A DNA stretch of 64,000 nt from Limibacter armeniacum (GCF_036880985.1 NZ_JBAJNO010000009.1:62001-126000); one strand, 5' to 3'; positions 45,258 through 55,509 are shown, numbered from the stretch's first letter. The notes: a model not told the origin generated them from the sequence alone. Program-made: numbers and translations.

Positions 45258-48200
45258 ATGTACTACTCATTTCTCCTCAAAATTTTTTCAGGTTCAATCG
45301 TTGGCTATACTACAAATGACCTCGCCTTAAGAATGCTATTTGAAAGAGTCGTTGGCATTCCCAGTGTAGTCGAGCAAACCAAAGATCAGTTTATCAAGAA
45401 CATCAGTAAACTAGTCGAATCCGAAATCATCCGACATGACAATATTAAAGTAGAGCTTCAGAAACCTGCATTCAAGAATGCATTGGTCAAGATGTTTGAA
45501 GAGCTGATTCAACATAGCATTAGCGAACAGCTACCTGACGGAATGCTACTGAAAGATATTCCGGGCATTGAAGCCTCGTTCAACAACTTGCTCGGCACAC
45601 TCTCAGATACAATTGAAAAACCTCTTTTTCATATCCTGAAAGACTTCACCAAACAAAATGTAATCGGTGAAGTAATCTCTCCTGAGCAAGCAGATGCTAT
45701 GGCCCGAAAGGTCTATGAAGCCATGAAACTGACTGTACTGACTCCCGGTCTGGCTGAAGACTTTACCGAAAAACTTTGGAAAGAACTAAGCGATGAAAAA
45801 CTGAGAACACTGCTTTCTGAAAAGCTTTTGGAAAACCTTAAATCCAATGCAAGCAAGATTTTCAAAGAGTTAAGTGTGGAACTACACCGCAACCACTACC
45901 CCCTAGACAGCCTACTCAGAAAGATTCTCCATCAACTAGAAATTGAAGGCCTGATGGGAAAAGTAGCTGACAGTGTTGCTCAAAAGCGAATCACCGAAAT
46001 ATTGGGTAGTGAGCAAGCCTCTTCTACAGCAAAAGAACTCATCAGCATATTCAAAACTTTGCTTGCTGACGAAAGTGCTGACAGCCCTATCAAGACACTG
46101 ATAAGGATTGTTGTCGATGTCGTTAGTCAGGAGCAGACGACTATCTTTGAGTTACTTCCTGAGGATAGTCGCCACAACTTTGAACAATTCCTTAAAAGCA
46201 AACTCCCATACCTAATTGAGACTGTAATTTCTTGGATAAGGGATAACAAAGAAGAGATTGACGAAATCGTCAATGAAGCTTTTGAAAAAAATGCATCACT
46301 GGTAGGCAACTGGCTAATCAGCCTATTTATTGAAAGCGTCAGTGACCGTTTTAGGATTGTAGAAGAAATTGTAGCCATCACCCGAAAGCAGCAGGAAGGC
46401 ATTCACTCCAAATCCATTGCCAAAAAAGGTGCTGAAGAGATTATCAAGTTTCTGAAAAACAATAGTATCAGTAACCTTTTTGCTGGAATTGATCGAGAGA
46501 AAATTGTAGACGTCCTTTTTAAGTCACTCCAACAGGTAGCAGACGACAAGCTACTCAATACAGAAAATGAGGCATTTGAGAAATTCTTCGACCAACAAAT
46601 CGGGAGTATCTGGCCCGCTAAACGAAGGGTTAATGACTTACAGGAAGTGCTAAACTACCTCTTGGATGAAGATCTGCTCAAGGAGTTCCTTAAAAGTGAC
46701 AAGGCCATTGACCGTGCTGAAGAGATTCTGGTCAATAAGATCAATGAACTCAAAGAGATCAGTATTTCTAAAATTGTATCTCCTGAGTTACTTACTCAAA
46801 ACATTGGTAACCTAAGGTATACACTTGAGGATGCACTTATAAAAAACAGATCCAGAGGTGAAGAACTACTCAAACAAATGGTTGAAGAACGTCTCAGGTC
46901 CAATACTTGGGACTTGTATGTCAAGGATACGCAACTTGAGAAAATTGTTCCTGAGTTAGCCGACAAGATCGTTGAAACTGTACAGAGAGAGTTCAAGCAT
47001 GTAATTGAATACCCTTTACAGAACATTACTGATTTTGTTGCCCAACAAGAAAACCTTCCTTACAAACTCACTGAAGAGTTAGCTGGGTTTACTGACCGTA
47101 ACCTGAATAAGCTGATGGAAGGACAGGTAAGCTCATTGGTTAAGGAAAACCTAGAAAAGAAACATAAAGACCTGCCTACCATGGTAAAGGGGTTTATGGG
47201 TAAAAACATGAAACCCATCACCTACTTTGGTGCTTTTCTGGGAGCAATCGCAGGTGGGCTTACAGCACTGCTTCCTGAAGGAGACATGACCACCAACACC
47301 ATGATAGCAGGAGCTGTGGTTTATGGAATCACTGGGTTGGGCACTAACTGGATTGCGATCAAGATGGTGTTCAGACCCTACCGAGAAAAAATGCTATTCG
47401 GTATCAGAATTCCTTTTACACCTGGTATCATGACCAAAAACAAGGAAAATTTTGCTGAACAGATGGGCAAATTTGTAGGCAAAGAACTCCTCAATCAACA
47501 GACTGTAGGTGAAGGAATGCACAAAAAGCTGCAAGCCATCAGACCTGTCATTGCCGAACGAGCCTCCAAGCATAACTTTGCACTGATCAATAGGATTGTA
47601 CTCAGTGACCGTAATACCATCACAAAAGCAATGTCCAAGCAGGTTGTACAGCAGTTTTACAAAAAAAGAGACTTACTATCCAGACAGGTCTTCAATTTTA
47701 TCGAAAACAAGGAAAAACAGCTGATTGGGGAGCAGTTTTCGGACTTGCAAGACTCATTTGCCAAACTAACTGAGCACCCAAACTTTTACAGAGGCTTGTC
47801 TTCTTTTGTTACAGAAAGAATCCAACAGCTCTTACATCAGGATGCACTTCTTAGAGACCTTATTCCTCCTCAACTGCTGGAATATATTTTCACTGGTATA
47901 GACAGTGTACTTGAAAAGCAATTAGACAAGGCTTATCAATGGGTGGAAGATGAAAAGTCTATTGAGAAAATAAATAAAGTCCTCCTTGAAAAAATGGAAG
48001 GATACAGGGAATACACCCTTTATGACATCCCTTTATTCAGAGACAGAAAAACACAGATTAAAGAAAAGTTATGGAACTTATCACAGGATAAACTTCAACA
48101 TGGAGAGCTCAAGGACATGATGTTTGAGTTCATTGACAAACAACTACTGAAGTTTATACACCCTGAACAGAAACTGTCAGAGACTTTTGACGGAAAAGCA

Positions 48201-49385
48201 TTTAAAGTACTTGAGAATAACATTGGCTTGCTGGTCAGTCATATCATCACCTCATTCTGTCAGCATTTAAGTCAAAATAAGGAGCAGTATGCTGATCAGG
48301 TATACCAAACGGCGCTAAAAAGGAATAAACTGGTTTTCCTTTACGAAGGAACAATTCGAAATGCCACCACTGACCTGCTTCAAAACAGTGTTCCCTTGTT
48401 CTTTGAACAGAAGGCTCCTGAGCTGCATCCTCTCCTTGCCTCTACCTTAAAAGAGATTGGGGATACCACCACTGTAGGGGAAATAGGCTTTGACCTTAAC
48501 AAAGACAAGCTGAAGCAAACTGTTGAGGAAATCCTATCCAATAAGCGTATTCTACTTTCACTTCAAAAAGTCTTGTACAATGTAGTAGATGAGCTATTCA
48601 GAATCCCTGTTAAGCGGTTGTTGGATTTAGGAAATCTGAACGAGAAAAAGGTTTATAGCCACTTGGCAACGACATTAGAACCTGAAGCCAAAGTCATTAG
48701 AGAGCACCTATACGAGCAGCTTTACACCCAACACAAAAATAAAGTAGTGCTGTCTGAAATTTCTGTATTGGTCAAAGGTATTGTAAGCGACTTGCTACTT
48801 GACAAGAAATGGGGTAGCCTGACTGAAGGCATGACTGAAAAAGAGATGAAACAATCCATCAGGTTTACGGTTGATGCCCTGCTCCGGACGAATGCTTTCA
48901 AGCAAAGTAAAGCCACAATAGTGAAAAGCCTCCTTAAAACTGCAGAGTCAAAAGGAATTGATGCACTCGTAGACAGGCAGCTTTTGGAGCGAGACATTCA
49001 GAATGGCATCAGGTTTATGCTGGCTGACAAGAACAATATCACTACGCTCAAACGTGAAATCAGAACCATCTGTAATTATATTCTCGATGGCTTGAACAAC
49101 AATCTCACACCCGAACTAAAAGGTTATGTACTTGACAAGCTGCTAAATGCGACCATGGCAGCTTCTGAGCAGCATATCAGTACCATTGTCAACAGTATTA
49201 ACTTCAGGGAAATTGTCGTGAATGAGATCAGCCTGATGGATTCCAAGAAAATTGAAGACCTTTTCTATGGGTTTGCTGATGTTTATTTCAACAGGCTTAT
49301 CATCTATGGTTTTATTCTCGGTTGGCCTTTAGGATTGGTGATTGATGTTGGACTAACGATGTTCATACAACGAATCACATCTTGA
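45258..49385 (+). CDS. Giant duplicated DUF445-family membrane protein
   Basis: A 1375-residue protein; ordinary DUF445 (YheB-like) members have about 200-450. The N-terminal helix runs into GYTTNDLALRMLFERVVG; the middle (about 655-720) has a helix pair, then GLGTNWIAIKMVFRPYREKM. The shared GxxTNxxAxxMxF pattern indicates an internal duplication of the DUF445 core, each copy followed by hundreds of residues of helical, charged sequence. A last membrane helix lies near 1345-1370 (LIIYGFILGWPLGLVIDVGL). The protein is probably in the inner membrane with large soluble helical regions. DUF445 has no established function. ATG at 45258. Confidence 0.85.
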   Translation: MYYSFLLKIFSGSIVGYTTNDLALRMLFERVVGIPSVVEQTKDQFIKNISKLVESEIIRHDNIKVELQKPAFKNALVKMFEELIQHSISEQLPDGMLLKDIPGIEASFNNLLGTLSDTIEKPLFHILKDFTKQNVIGEVISPEQADAMARKVYEAMKLTVLTPGLAEDFTEKLWKELSDEKLRTLLSEKLLENLKSNASKIFKELSVELHRNHYPLDSLLRKILHQLEIEGLMGKVADSVAQKRITEILGSEQASSTAKELISIFKTLLADESADSPIKTLIRIVVDVVSQEQTTIFELLPEDSRHNFEQFLKSKLPYLIETVISWIRDNKEEIDEIVNEAFEKNASLVGNWLISLFIESVSDRFRIVEEIVAITRKQQEGIHSKSIAKKGAEEIIKFLKNNSISNLFAGIDREKIVDVLFKSLQQVADDKLLNTENEAFEKFFDQQIGSIWPAKRRVNDLQEVLNYLLDEDLLKEFLKSDKAIDRAEEILVNKINELKEISISKIVSPELLTQNIGNLRYTLEDALIKNRSRGEELLKQMVEERLRSNTWDLYVKDTQLEKIVPELADKIVETVQREFKHVIEYPLQNITDFVAQQENLPYKLTEELAGFTDRNLNKLMEGQVSSLVKENLEKKHKDLPTMVKGFMGKNMKPITYFGAFLGAIAGGLTALLPEGDMTTNTMIAGAVVYGITGLGTNWIAIKMVFRPYREKMLFGIRIPFTPGIMTKNKENFAEQMGKFVGKELLNQQTVGEGMHKKLQAIRPVIAERASKHNFALINRIVLSDRNTITKAMSKQVVQQFYKKRDLLSRQVFNFIENKEKQLIGEQFSDLQDSFAKLTEHPNFYRGLSSFVTERIQQLLHQDALLRDLIPPQLLEYIFTGIDSVLEKQLDKAYQWVEDEKSIEKINKVLLEKMEGYREYTLYDIPLFRDRKTQIKEKLWNLSQDKLQHGELKDMMFEFIDKQLLKFIHPEQKLSETFDGKAFKVLENNIGLLVSHIITSFCQHLSQNKEQYADQVYQTALKRNKLVFLYEGTIRNATTDLLQNSVPLFFEQKAPELHPLLASTLKEIGDTTTVGEIGFDLNKDKLKQTVEEILSNKRILLSLQKVLYNVVDELFRIPVKRLLDLGNLNEKKVYSHLATTLEPEAKVIREHLYEQLYTQHKNKVVLSEISVLVKGIVSDLLLDKKWGSLTEGMTEKEMKQSIRFTVDALLRTNAFKQSKATIVKSLLKTAESKGIDALVDRQLLERDIQNGIRFMLADKNNITTLKREIRTICNYILDGLNNNLTPELKGYVLDKLLNATMAASEQHISTIVNSINFREIVVNEISLMDSKKIEDLFYGFADVYFNRLIIYGFILGWPLGLVIDVGLTMFIQRITS

Positions 49386-49570
49386 TATTTCCATTTGTTA
49401 ATGTTACTGAACGAAAATAAACCTCCATTCACCCATATGCATACTTTGTTAGCCGAAAAAATCAGCACGTTTACCGATGAAAACTTACCTTTGAGCGTAG
49501 CTTTTTAAAATATCAGTTACATGATATTCAAGCAGGATATTAAGGATTATTTGGTTTAATTGTTAAAACT

Positions 49571-49599
49571 AAAAGCACGGTAGCTTCTACCGTGCTTTT
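49571..49599. terminator. Bidirectional terminator
   Basis: AAAAGCACGGTAG (49571-49583) pairs perfectly with CTACCGTGCTTTT (49587-49599) with a 3-base loop. It lies between the DUF445 gene and the convergent phosphofructokinase gene. Confidence 0.9.
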
Positions 49600-49634
49600 G
49601 TTATTTATAGACCATTATATATGTAATCAGAATC

Positions 49635-50969
49635 TTACTTCATGTTCATTGGCTGACCTGTCGATTCCAACACACTCCACCACAACTCACCATTTACATC
49701 GATCTTCTTTCTTGTTTTTGTCGCTACAGGAATTGGCAAGTATGTAAAGACATTGTTCCATCGTCCTACTACAAACCCCGTTTTCCCTGCCATTGCACCA
49801 TGAATCGCATTCATCGCCAATGAAGTACAGAAAATGCTATCAGAAGGATTCGCTGGTTCAGAACGAATAATGTAAGACGGGTCAATATATTTCACCGTAG
49901 CTTCCATTCCCTGTTCCTTGAAGAATGCTCCAATCTCATCTTTCAGCAACAGTCCAATATCCTTGTGCTTGATATTTCCTGATGCATCTTTCACTACATC
50001 ACCTCCAGTAAACAGGTTTTGCCCTGCACCTTCAGCCACAACTACCAGTGCATGGTTGCGTTCCATTACACGTTGCTTCAGCGAATTCAAGAAGCCATTC
50101 TCACCTTTCAGCTCAAACTCATTTTCAGGAACCAACACAAAGTTTACATCTGGCATAGCAAGTGCCGCAGTTGCTGCAATAAAGCCTGAGTCACGACCCA
50201 TCAGCTTAACAATCGCAATACCATTGTACGCTCCTGTCGCTTCGTTGTGTGCATCTCTCAAAATTGGAGCAGCAGTGGTGAATGCCGTTTCAAAACCAAA
50301 TGTCTTCTGAATAAAGTTGACATCATTGTCAATGGTTTTAGGCAAACCAGCCAATGCAATCTTAAGCCCTCTTCTTTCTATTTCTTCAGCGATCACGTAG
50401 TTACCAGCCAATGTACCATCGCCACCAATCGTAAAGAGCATATTAATATTGTTGCGCTCAAGGGTGTCAACCATCATACTGATATCCTGACGACCTCTAG
50501 ACGAGCCCAAAATTGACCCACCAAAGAGGTGAATATCTTTTACAACTTCAGGAGTCAGGTTGATAAACTTGTGACCATACTCAGGGTTCAATCCCTGATA
50601 ACCGTAAGGAATACCAACGATGTTTTTCACACCGTATCGGTAATAAAGGCCCATCACAAGACTTCGGATAACGTTATTCAACCCCGGGCACAACCCACCA
50701 CAAGTAACAATGGCAGCTTTAGTATTGGCAGGATTGAAAAATAAGTCCTTCCTTGGTCCCGCCTTCTCGAATGAAATAGGCTCATTACCTGATTCCATTG
50801 CTTTTTTGAACGATTCAAGGCTAGCGTCATAGAGTACACGCTGATCGTCTTTAACAAACTCCTTTACGATTTCCGTACCGGAATATGATTTGTAAAGTGG
50901 AGATTCAACCTTGGTTTCACCCAAGGATTCCACGTAAAAGTCTTCTATTTTGAAACTGTTAATGTCCAT
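49635..50969 (-). CDS. 6-phosphofructokinase family (clade X-like)
   Basis: Makes fructose 1,6-bisphosphate from fructose 6-phosphate in glycolysis. At 444 residues it is longer than E. coli PfkA (320), with an extra N-terminal block of about 80 residues. The nucleotide site reads GGDG (182-185), the ATP type; PPi-dependent enzymes have GGDD. The next discriminating position is Lys211 in PKTIDND, as in PPi enzymes and trypanosome-type ATP enzymes. The combination points to an ATP-dependent clade X PFK, but the phosphate donor should be tested. ATG at 50969. Monocistronic with its own bidirectional terminator. Confidence 0.92.
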   Translation of the reverse strand: MDINSFKIEDFYVESLGETKVESPLYKSYSGTEIVKEFVKDDQRVLYDASLESFKKAMESGNEPISFEKAGPRKDLFFNPANTKAAIVTCGGLCPGLNNVIRSLVMGLYYRYGVKNIVGIPYGYQGLNPEYGHKFINLTPEVVKDIHLFGGSILGSSRGRQDISMMVDTLERNNINMLFTIGGDGTLAGNYVIAEEIERRGLKIALAGLPKTIDNDVNFIQKTFGFETAFTTAAPILRDAHNEATGAYNGIAIVKLMGRDSGFIAATAALAMPDVNFVLVPENEFELKGENGFLNSLKQRVMERNHALVVVAEGAGQNLFTGGDVVKDASGNIKHKDIGLLLKDEIGAFFKEQGMEATVKYIDPSYIIRSEPANPSDSIFCTSLAMNAIHGAMAGKTGFVVGRWNNVFTYLPIPVATKTRKKIDVNGELWWSVLESTGQPMNMK

Positions 50970-51124
50970 TGTATTGCAACTTTACCCGGATGTTTTCTAG
51001 TATAGATAGTTAATTAGTTTTCAATTTTAAGGCGAACACAAATTTGGCAGAATTGTCTCAGTAAAATAATGATATAGATTACCTAAAAAGAACAAACTGC
51101 ATTCACTCTGAAATAGAACAATTT

Positions 51125-51160
51125 AAAGACAAAAATAGTTATGAACTAACTTTTGTCTTT
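51125..51160 (-). terminator. Hairpin overlapping the end of miaA
   Basis: AAAGACAAAA (51125-51134) pairs with TTTTGTCTTT (51151-51160), with AGTT/AACT pairing inside. The right arm lies in the last codons of miaA. Confidence 0.5.
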
Positions 51161-52075
51161 ATTTTCAAGCCACATGACTGCTTTTTTGATTTTTTCTTCC
51201 ATTGATAATCTTGTATCCAGCCAATGAATCTCACTGCCATCCCGCTCCATTTTTCTAAACCAAGTCATTTGTCTTTTTGCAAACTGATGGATGGAAGTTT
51301 CTAACTTCTTTTTCATTTCCTCATAACTCATTTCCCCTTGCAGGTAAAGCGTTATGAATTTGTACTCAAGTCCATAGAATATCAGGTCTTCAGCATCAAC
51401 TGTTGTAAGCAACTCCTCCACTTCATTGACCATTCCTTCTTGGAATCTTTGTTCGAGCCTCTTAGAGATTTTCTTTCTCCTAACTTCCCTTTCGATCTCC
51501 ATTCCTATCACTAAAGCGGAAAGTTGTGGTTTTTCTGTCGTAGTTTCCTCTATTTCGGGATGTGCTTTCAGGTAAGTGGCTACTTCAATAGCTCTCAAGG
51601 TTCGTTTTCTATGCTTCCTATCAGTATAATATGAAGGTGCCCCAAGTTTATCCAGCAAGCTTAACAGTTCATTCAGTGATTTGTCTTCCAAAGATTCCCT
51701 CAAGTCTTCATCAACAGGTACAGCTTTCAATTCATAATCATTGAGTACCGCCTCAATGTACATACCTGTTCCCCCGCAAAGGATTGGCATTAATCCTCTT
51801 GAATGTATCTCCTTATAGACACGCCAAAAGTCTTCTACAAATTCACTTACATTGTACTTATAGCCCGGATCATGGATATCTATCAGATGAACAGGGACCT
51901 GCTTTCCATTAACTGTATAGTCCTGATAGTCTTTACCTGTTCCTATATTCATTTTTTTGTAAACCTGTCGGGAATCGGCACTGATGATCTCCCCTCCTAT
52001 CCGCTCAGCAAGTTGCGCCGCAAACGCTGTCTTACCACTTGCAGTAGGCCCTGTTACTACTATCAGATTGGTCAT
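51146..52075 (-). CDS. miaA: tRNA dimethylallyltransferase
   Basis: Adds a dimethylallyl group to N6 of A37 in tRNAs reading UNN codons. The 309-residue protein has Walker A GPTASGKT (residues 9-16), the conserved SADSRQVYKKMNIGTGK with the catalytic Asp34, and the middle GGTGMYIEAVL and RKHRKRTLRAIEV segments. The C-terminal RQMTWFRK is also present. The length is typical. It lies 68 bases downstream of the START-domain gene on the same strand, so cotranscription is possible. ATG at 52075. Confidence 0.96.
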   Translation of the reverse strand: MTNLIVVTGPTASGKTAFAAQLAERIGGEIISADSRQVYKKMNIGTGKDYQDYTVNGKQVPVHLIDIHDPGYKYNVSEFVEDFWRVYKEIHSRGLMPILCGGTGMYIEAVLNDYELKAVPVDEDLRESLEDKSLNELLSLLDKLGAPSYYTDRKHRKRTLRAIEVATYLKAHPEIEETTTEKPQLSALVIGMEIEREVRRKKISKRLEQRFQEGMVNEVEELLTTVDAEDLIFYGLEYKFITLYLQGEMSYEEMKKKLETSIHQFAKRQMTWFRKMERDGSEIHWLDTRLSMEEKIKKAVMWLENKDKS

Positions 52076-52143
52076 GAATGGCTTATCTTTAATTGTAAAA
52101 TTTCAGGATTCTATTTATTCGGCACAAAAATGGCGAACCCCAC

Positions 52144-52755
52144 TTATTCCTGCAAGACCTTATCCATATCATGCAATGTTGTATAGAGACCATGTGCTAC
52201 GATAGGCTGTGCTATCCAAGGAGGTAACCCGTAAGCGTGTGAGGCTACAGTATAAGTAAGCACTGAACTTTGCTCATCAAGGCTTTTAGCCGCCCAACTG
52301 GCATCCATATGTACAATACGGGCTTTGTTCTTTTCTTCTGGGATATGGTTAGGAACTGCATCCATTTTTATAAATGCACTATCCGGAGATTGATAAAACA
52401 CCCTATTGTAAGAAACCAAGTCTTTATTGTCAAAAGGCCATGGAATTTCTATTTCTGTGTAAGTATACCAACTGCTATCAGCTTCCTGATCGATAGTCTT
52501 GAACGCTACAGCTCTATTGATCCATTTTGTACCCAACTCATCGTTCTGAATCAGGTCAACAATCTCTTTTACAGAGACTTTAGTTACCATCTCAGCCTTA
52601 TACTCCCGATGCCCGTCACTTTTAACTCTATACCAGACTTTTATCTCTCCTTTCTCCTTGATTAATTGCCAATCTTTGACATTATTTTGACTGATTTTTG
52701 GGAAGAATATGAACCAAGCAGCCAACATTACGTAATAAATATTGTAAATATTCAT
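52144..52755 (-). CDS. START-domain lipid-binding protein, exported
   Basis: 203 residues with an N-terminal hydrophobic stretch (about residues 6-20), which is a signal peptide or anchor, and a START/SRPBCC-like domain: WQLIKEKGEIKVWYRVKSDG, VSVKEIVDLIQNDELGTKWINRAV, EIEIPWPFDNKDLVSYNR and a C-terminal helix HGLYTTLHDMDKVL. START-domain proteins hold a lipid or other hydrophobic ligand in a deep cavity; the ligand is unknown here. It precedes miaA on the same strand. Confidence 0.82.
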   Translation of the reverse strand: MNIYNIYYVMLAAWFIFFPKISQNNVKDWQLIKEKGEIKVWYRVKSDGHREYKAEMVTKVSVKEIVDLIQNDELGTKWINRAVAFKTIDQEADSSWYTYTEIEIPWPFDNKDLVSYNRVFYQSPDSAFIKMDAVPNHIPEEKNKARIVHMDASWAAKSLDEQSSVLTYTVASHAYGLPPWIAQPIVAHGLYTTLHDMDKVLQE

Positions 52756-53118
52756 TTTTGATTAATTTACACTTCATTCAAATCAAACCTAACTTTCCAC
52801 CCACACACAAAACATTATTTCCAATAAACAGTCATTCGTAAAATATTTAGACGAATATGACTTGTTTTTTAGCGTTAAATAAAATTTTATTTTAAAAACG
52901 TAAGTATTACACCTTTAAAAGATATTGCGTAACTTACAATTACCAATATTCTTATCTGTCAAATTGTAAAAATGGAAAATTTTCCTTTTCAGGGCATTGT
53001 GACCTGAATTTAATTAATAGGATTTTTTCTCTATTTTGCGAAAGATTTGGGAGAGTCCCAGCACAAGAAATGACGATTTTATTCACCAATTATATCTCAT
53101 AAAGTGGAAGTAAAAGAC
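52756..53118. other. Divergent intergenic region upstream of the fused E1 gene
   Basis: It holds the control regions of the leftward START gene and the rightward E1 gene. It is AT-rich. One exact inverted repeat, ATTCGT (52834-52839) / ACGAAT (52851-52856), could be an operator. No ORF or RNA gene is seen. Confidence 0.4.
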
Positions 53119-55509
53119 ATGATATATACGCCAACTTTCGTAAAGGAAGAGGTTCTCAATGATCTGCGTATTGCTTTGGAGAGCCGCCACGCAAGCTACA
53201 TGGGTAGAAAGGAAGTGTTCATGGGAAAAGCCAAGTTTGGCATTTTCGGTGACGGTAAAGAAGTAGCTCAAATTGCAATGGCAAAAGCCTTTAAGAACGG
53301 TGATTTCAGGTCAGGCTACTACAGGGATCAGACTTTCATGTTTGCCATTGGTGAGCTTACACTTGAAGCGTTCTTCGCTCAACTGTATGCCCATACTGAT
53401 GTAGAAGCAGATCCTTCGAGTGCTGGACGTTGTATGAACTCTCACTTCTCTACGCGAAGTCTCAACGAGGATGGTTCTTGGAAAAACCTGATGGAGCAGA
53501 AAAACTCCAGCTCAGACATCTCTCCTACTGCTGGACAGATGCCAAGACTGGTAGGTTTGGCTTATGCTTCAAAACTATATAGAGAAAATAAAGATCTGCA
53601 CCAATTTACGCAGTTCTCAAATAAAGGTAATGAAATTGCATTCGGTACGATTGGTAACGCATCTTCTGCTGAAGGACTTTTCTTTGAGTCTATCAATGCA
53701 GCAGGTGTACTGAAAGTTCCTATGCTAATGTCAGTTTGGGATGATGGCTACGGTATTTCTGTACCAAACAGCTACCAAATGACTAAAGACAATGTCTCTG
53801 AGGTATTGAAAGGTTTCCAAAGAGAAGAAGGTAGCAATGGTTACGAGATTATCCGTGCTAGAGGTTGGAACTACACAGAGCTGATTCAGGCATATCTTAC
53901 TGCTGAGAAAGTATGTCGTGACGAACATGTACCAGTACTGTTGCACGTACAGGAAGTAACACAACCTCAAGGTCACTCTACTTCTGGATCTCACGAGCGC
54001 TACAAGACAAAAGAGCGTTTGGAATGGGAAGCAGCACACGATTGTGTACTTCAGTTTAAGAAGTGGGTGATTGAAGAAGGCTTCGCTACTGAAGAAGAGA
54101 TTGAAAGCATCGAAAAAGCGGCCATTGATCGTGTGAAACAAGCTCGTAAGAATGCTTGGGATGCATTTGTAAAATCAATGAAAGCTGAGCATAACGAAGC
54201 ACTTGACCTGCTCAAGAGAGTTGCCAAGTCTATGCCTGAGAAAGCGGTATTGGTGTCATTGGCGAATGAGTTGGAAAAAACACTCAACCCAATCAGAATG
54301 GATGCTGTAAAGGCTGTTCGTAAGGCTTTGAGAGAGCTTCGTTTTGACAATGCGCCTATCAAATCAGAATTACAGAACTGGTTGACTAAGTCCCTTGAAG
54401 AAAACAAGGAACGTTTTAGCTCTTACCTTTACAGTGAGTCTGAGGAGTCTGCCATGAATATTGAGGCAATCACTCCTGAATATGATGACAACAGCCCAAT
54501 GGTAGATGGCCGTGAGGTAATGCAGGCTTGTTTTGATGACATCCTGAGCCGTGACCCACGTGTTTTTGCTATCGGTGAGGATGTTGGTAGAATCGGTGAC
54601 GTAAACCAAGGATTTGCTGGACTTCAGGAAAAACATGGTGAGCTGAGAGTGACTGATACAGGTATCCGTGAAGCAACCATCATCGGACAAGGTATCGGTG
54701 CTGCACTGAGAGGCTTGAGACCTATCACAGAAATCCAGTACCTTGACTATATATACTACGCTGTACAGACATTGGCTGATGACTTGGCTTGTCTACAATA
54801 CAGAACTAAAGGCGGTCAGAAAGCTCCTTTGATTATCCGTACAAGAGGACACAGACTGGAAGGTGTATGGCACTCCGGTTCACCGATCGGTATGTTGCTA
54901 AACAGCTTGAGAGGTATTTATGTATTGGTGCCAAGAAACATGACTAAAGCAGCAGGTTTCTACAACACCATGCTTAAATCTGACGATCCGGCTCTGATCA
55001 TTGAATGTCTGAATGGATACAGACTGAAGGAAAAAATGCCTAAGAATATCGGAGAGATCACAACTCCTCTTGGACAGCCTGAAGTAATCCGTGAAGGATC
55101 AGATATTACAGTAGTTACTTATGGTTCAATGTGTAGAATCGTGATGGATGCAGCTGAGCAACTATCTAAAGTAGGCATCAACATTGAAGTAATTGACGTT
55201 CAGTCACTGATTCCTTTTGACATTGACCACAGCATTGTTGAGTCAATCAAGAAAACTAATCGTGTCATCTTTGCTGATGAGGACGTACCAGGTGGTGCTA
55301 CTGCCTTCATGATGCAGAAAGTGGTGGATGAGCAGGATGCATACCGTTGGTTAGACTCAAAACCAGTATGTATTGCGGCTAAAGAACACCGTCCTGCATA
55401 TGCTTCAGATGGAGATTACTTCTCTAAGCCAAATGCTGAGGACATCTTCGATGCAGCTTATGAACTGATGAGCGAGTCAGACCCTAAGACTTTCCCAGCA
55501 CTTTACTAA
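53119..55509 (+). CDS. 2-oxoacid dehydrogenase E1 component, alpha and beta fused
   Basis: Thiamine diphosphate enzyme that decarboxylates a 2-oxoacid, of the branched-chain or pyruvate type, and passes the acyl group to E2. Residues 1 to about 440 match E1 alpha, including a TPP-binding region that reads GTIGNASSAEGLFFESINAA...WDDGYGISVP (GDG and NN of the classical motif are replaced). From about 450 the E1 beta half runs through VFAIGEDVGRIGDVNQGFAG, TEIQYLDYIYYAVQTLADDL and FADEDVPGGATAFMMQ. The fused form is common in Bacteroidota. I chose the ATG at 53119; a GTG at 53104 would add five residues. E2 and E3 are not linked. Monocistronic with its own terminator. Confidence 0.9.
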   Translation: MIYTPTFVKEEVLNDLRIALESRHASYMGRKEVFMGKAKFGIFGDGKEVAQIAMAKAFKNGDFRSGYYRDQTFMFAIGELTLEAFFAQLYAHTDVEADPSSAGRCMNSHFSTRSLNEDGSWKNLMEQKNSSSDISPTAGQMPRLVGLAYASKLYRENKDLHQFTQFSNKGNEIAFGTIGNASSAEGLFFESINAAGVLKVPMLMSVWDDGYGISVPNSYQMTKDNVSEVLKGFQREEGSNGYEIIRARGWNYTELIQAYLTAEKVCRDEHVPVLLHVQEVTQPQGHSTSGSHERYKTKERLEWEAAHDCVLQFKKWVIEEGFATEEEIESIEKAAIDRVKQARKNAWDAFVKSMKAEHNEALDLLKRVAKSMPEKAVLVSLANELEKTLNPIRMDAVKAVRKALRELRFDNAPIKSELQNWLTKSLEENKERFSSYLYSESEESAMNIEAITPEYDDNSPMVDGREVMQACFDDILSRDPRVFAIGEDVGRIGDVNQGFAGLQEKHGELRVTDTGIREATIIGQGIGAALRGLRPITEIQYLDYIYYAVQTLADDLACLQYRTKGGQKAPLIIRTRGHRLEGVWHSGSPIGMLLNSLRGIYVLVPRNMTKAAGFYNTMLKSDDPALIIECLNGYRLKEKMPKNIGEITTPLGQPEVIREGSDITVVTYGSMCRIVMDAAEQLSKVGINIEVIDVQSLIPFDIDHSIVESIKKTNRVIFADEDVPGGATAFMMQKVVDEQDAYRWLDSKPVCIAAKEHRPAYASDGDYFSKPNAEDIFDAAYELMSESDPKTFPALY

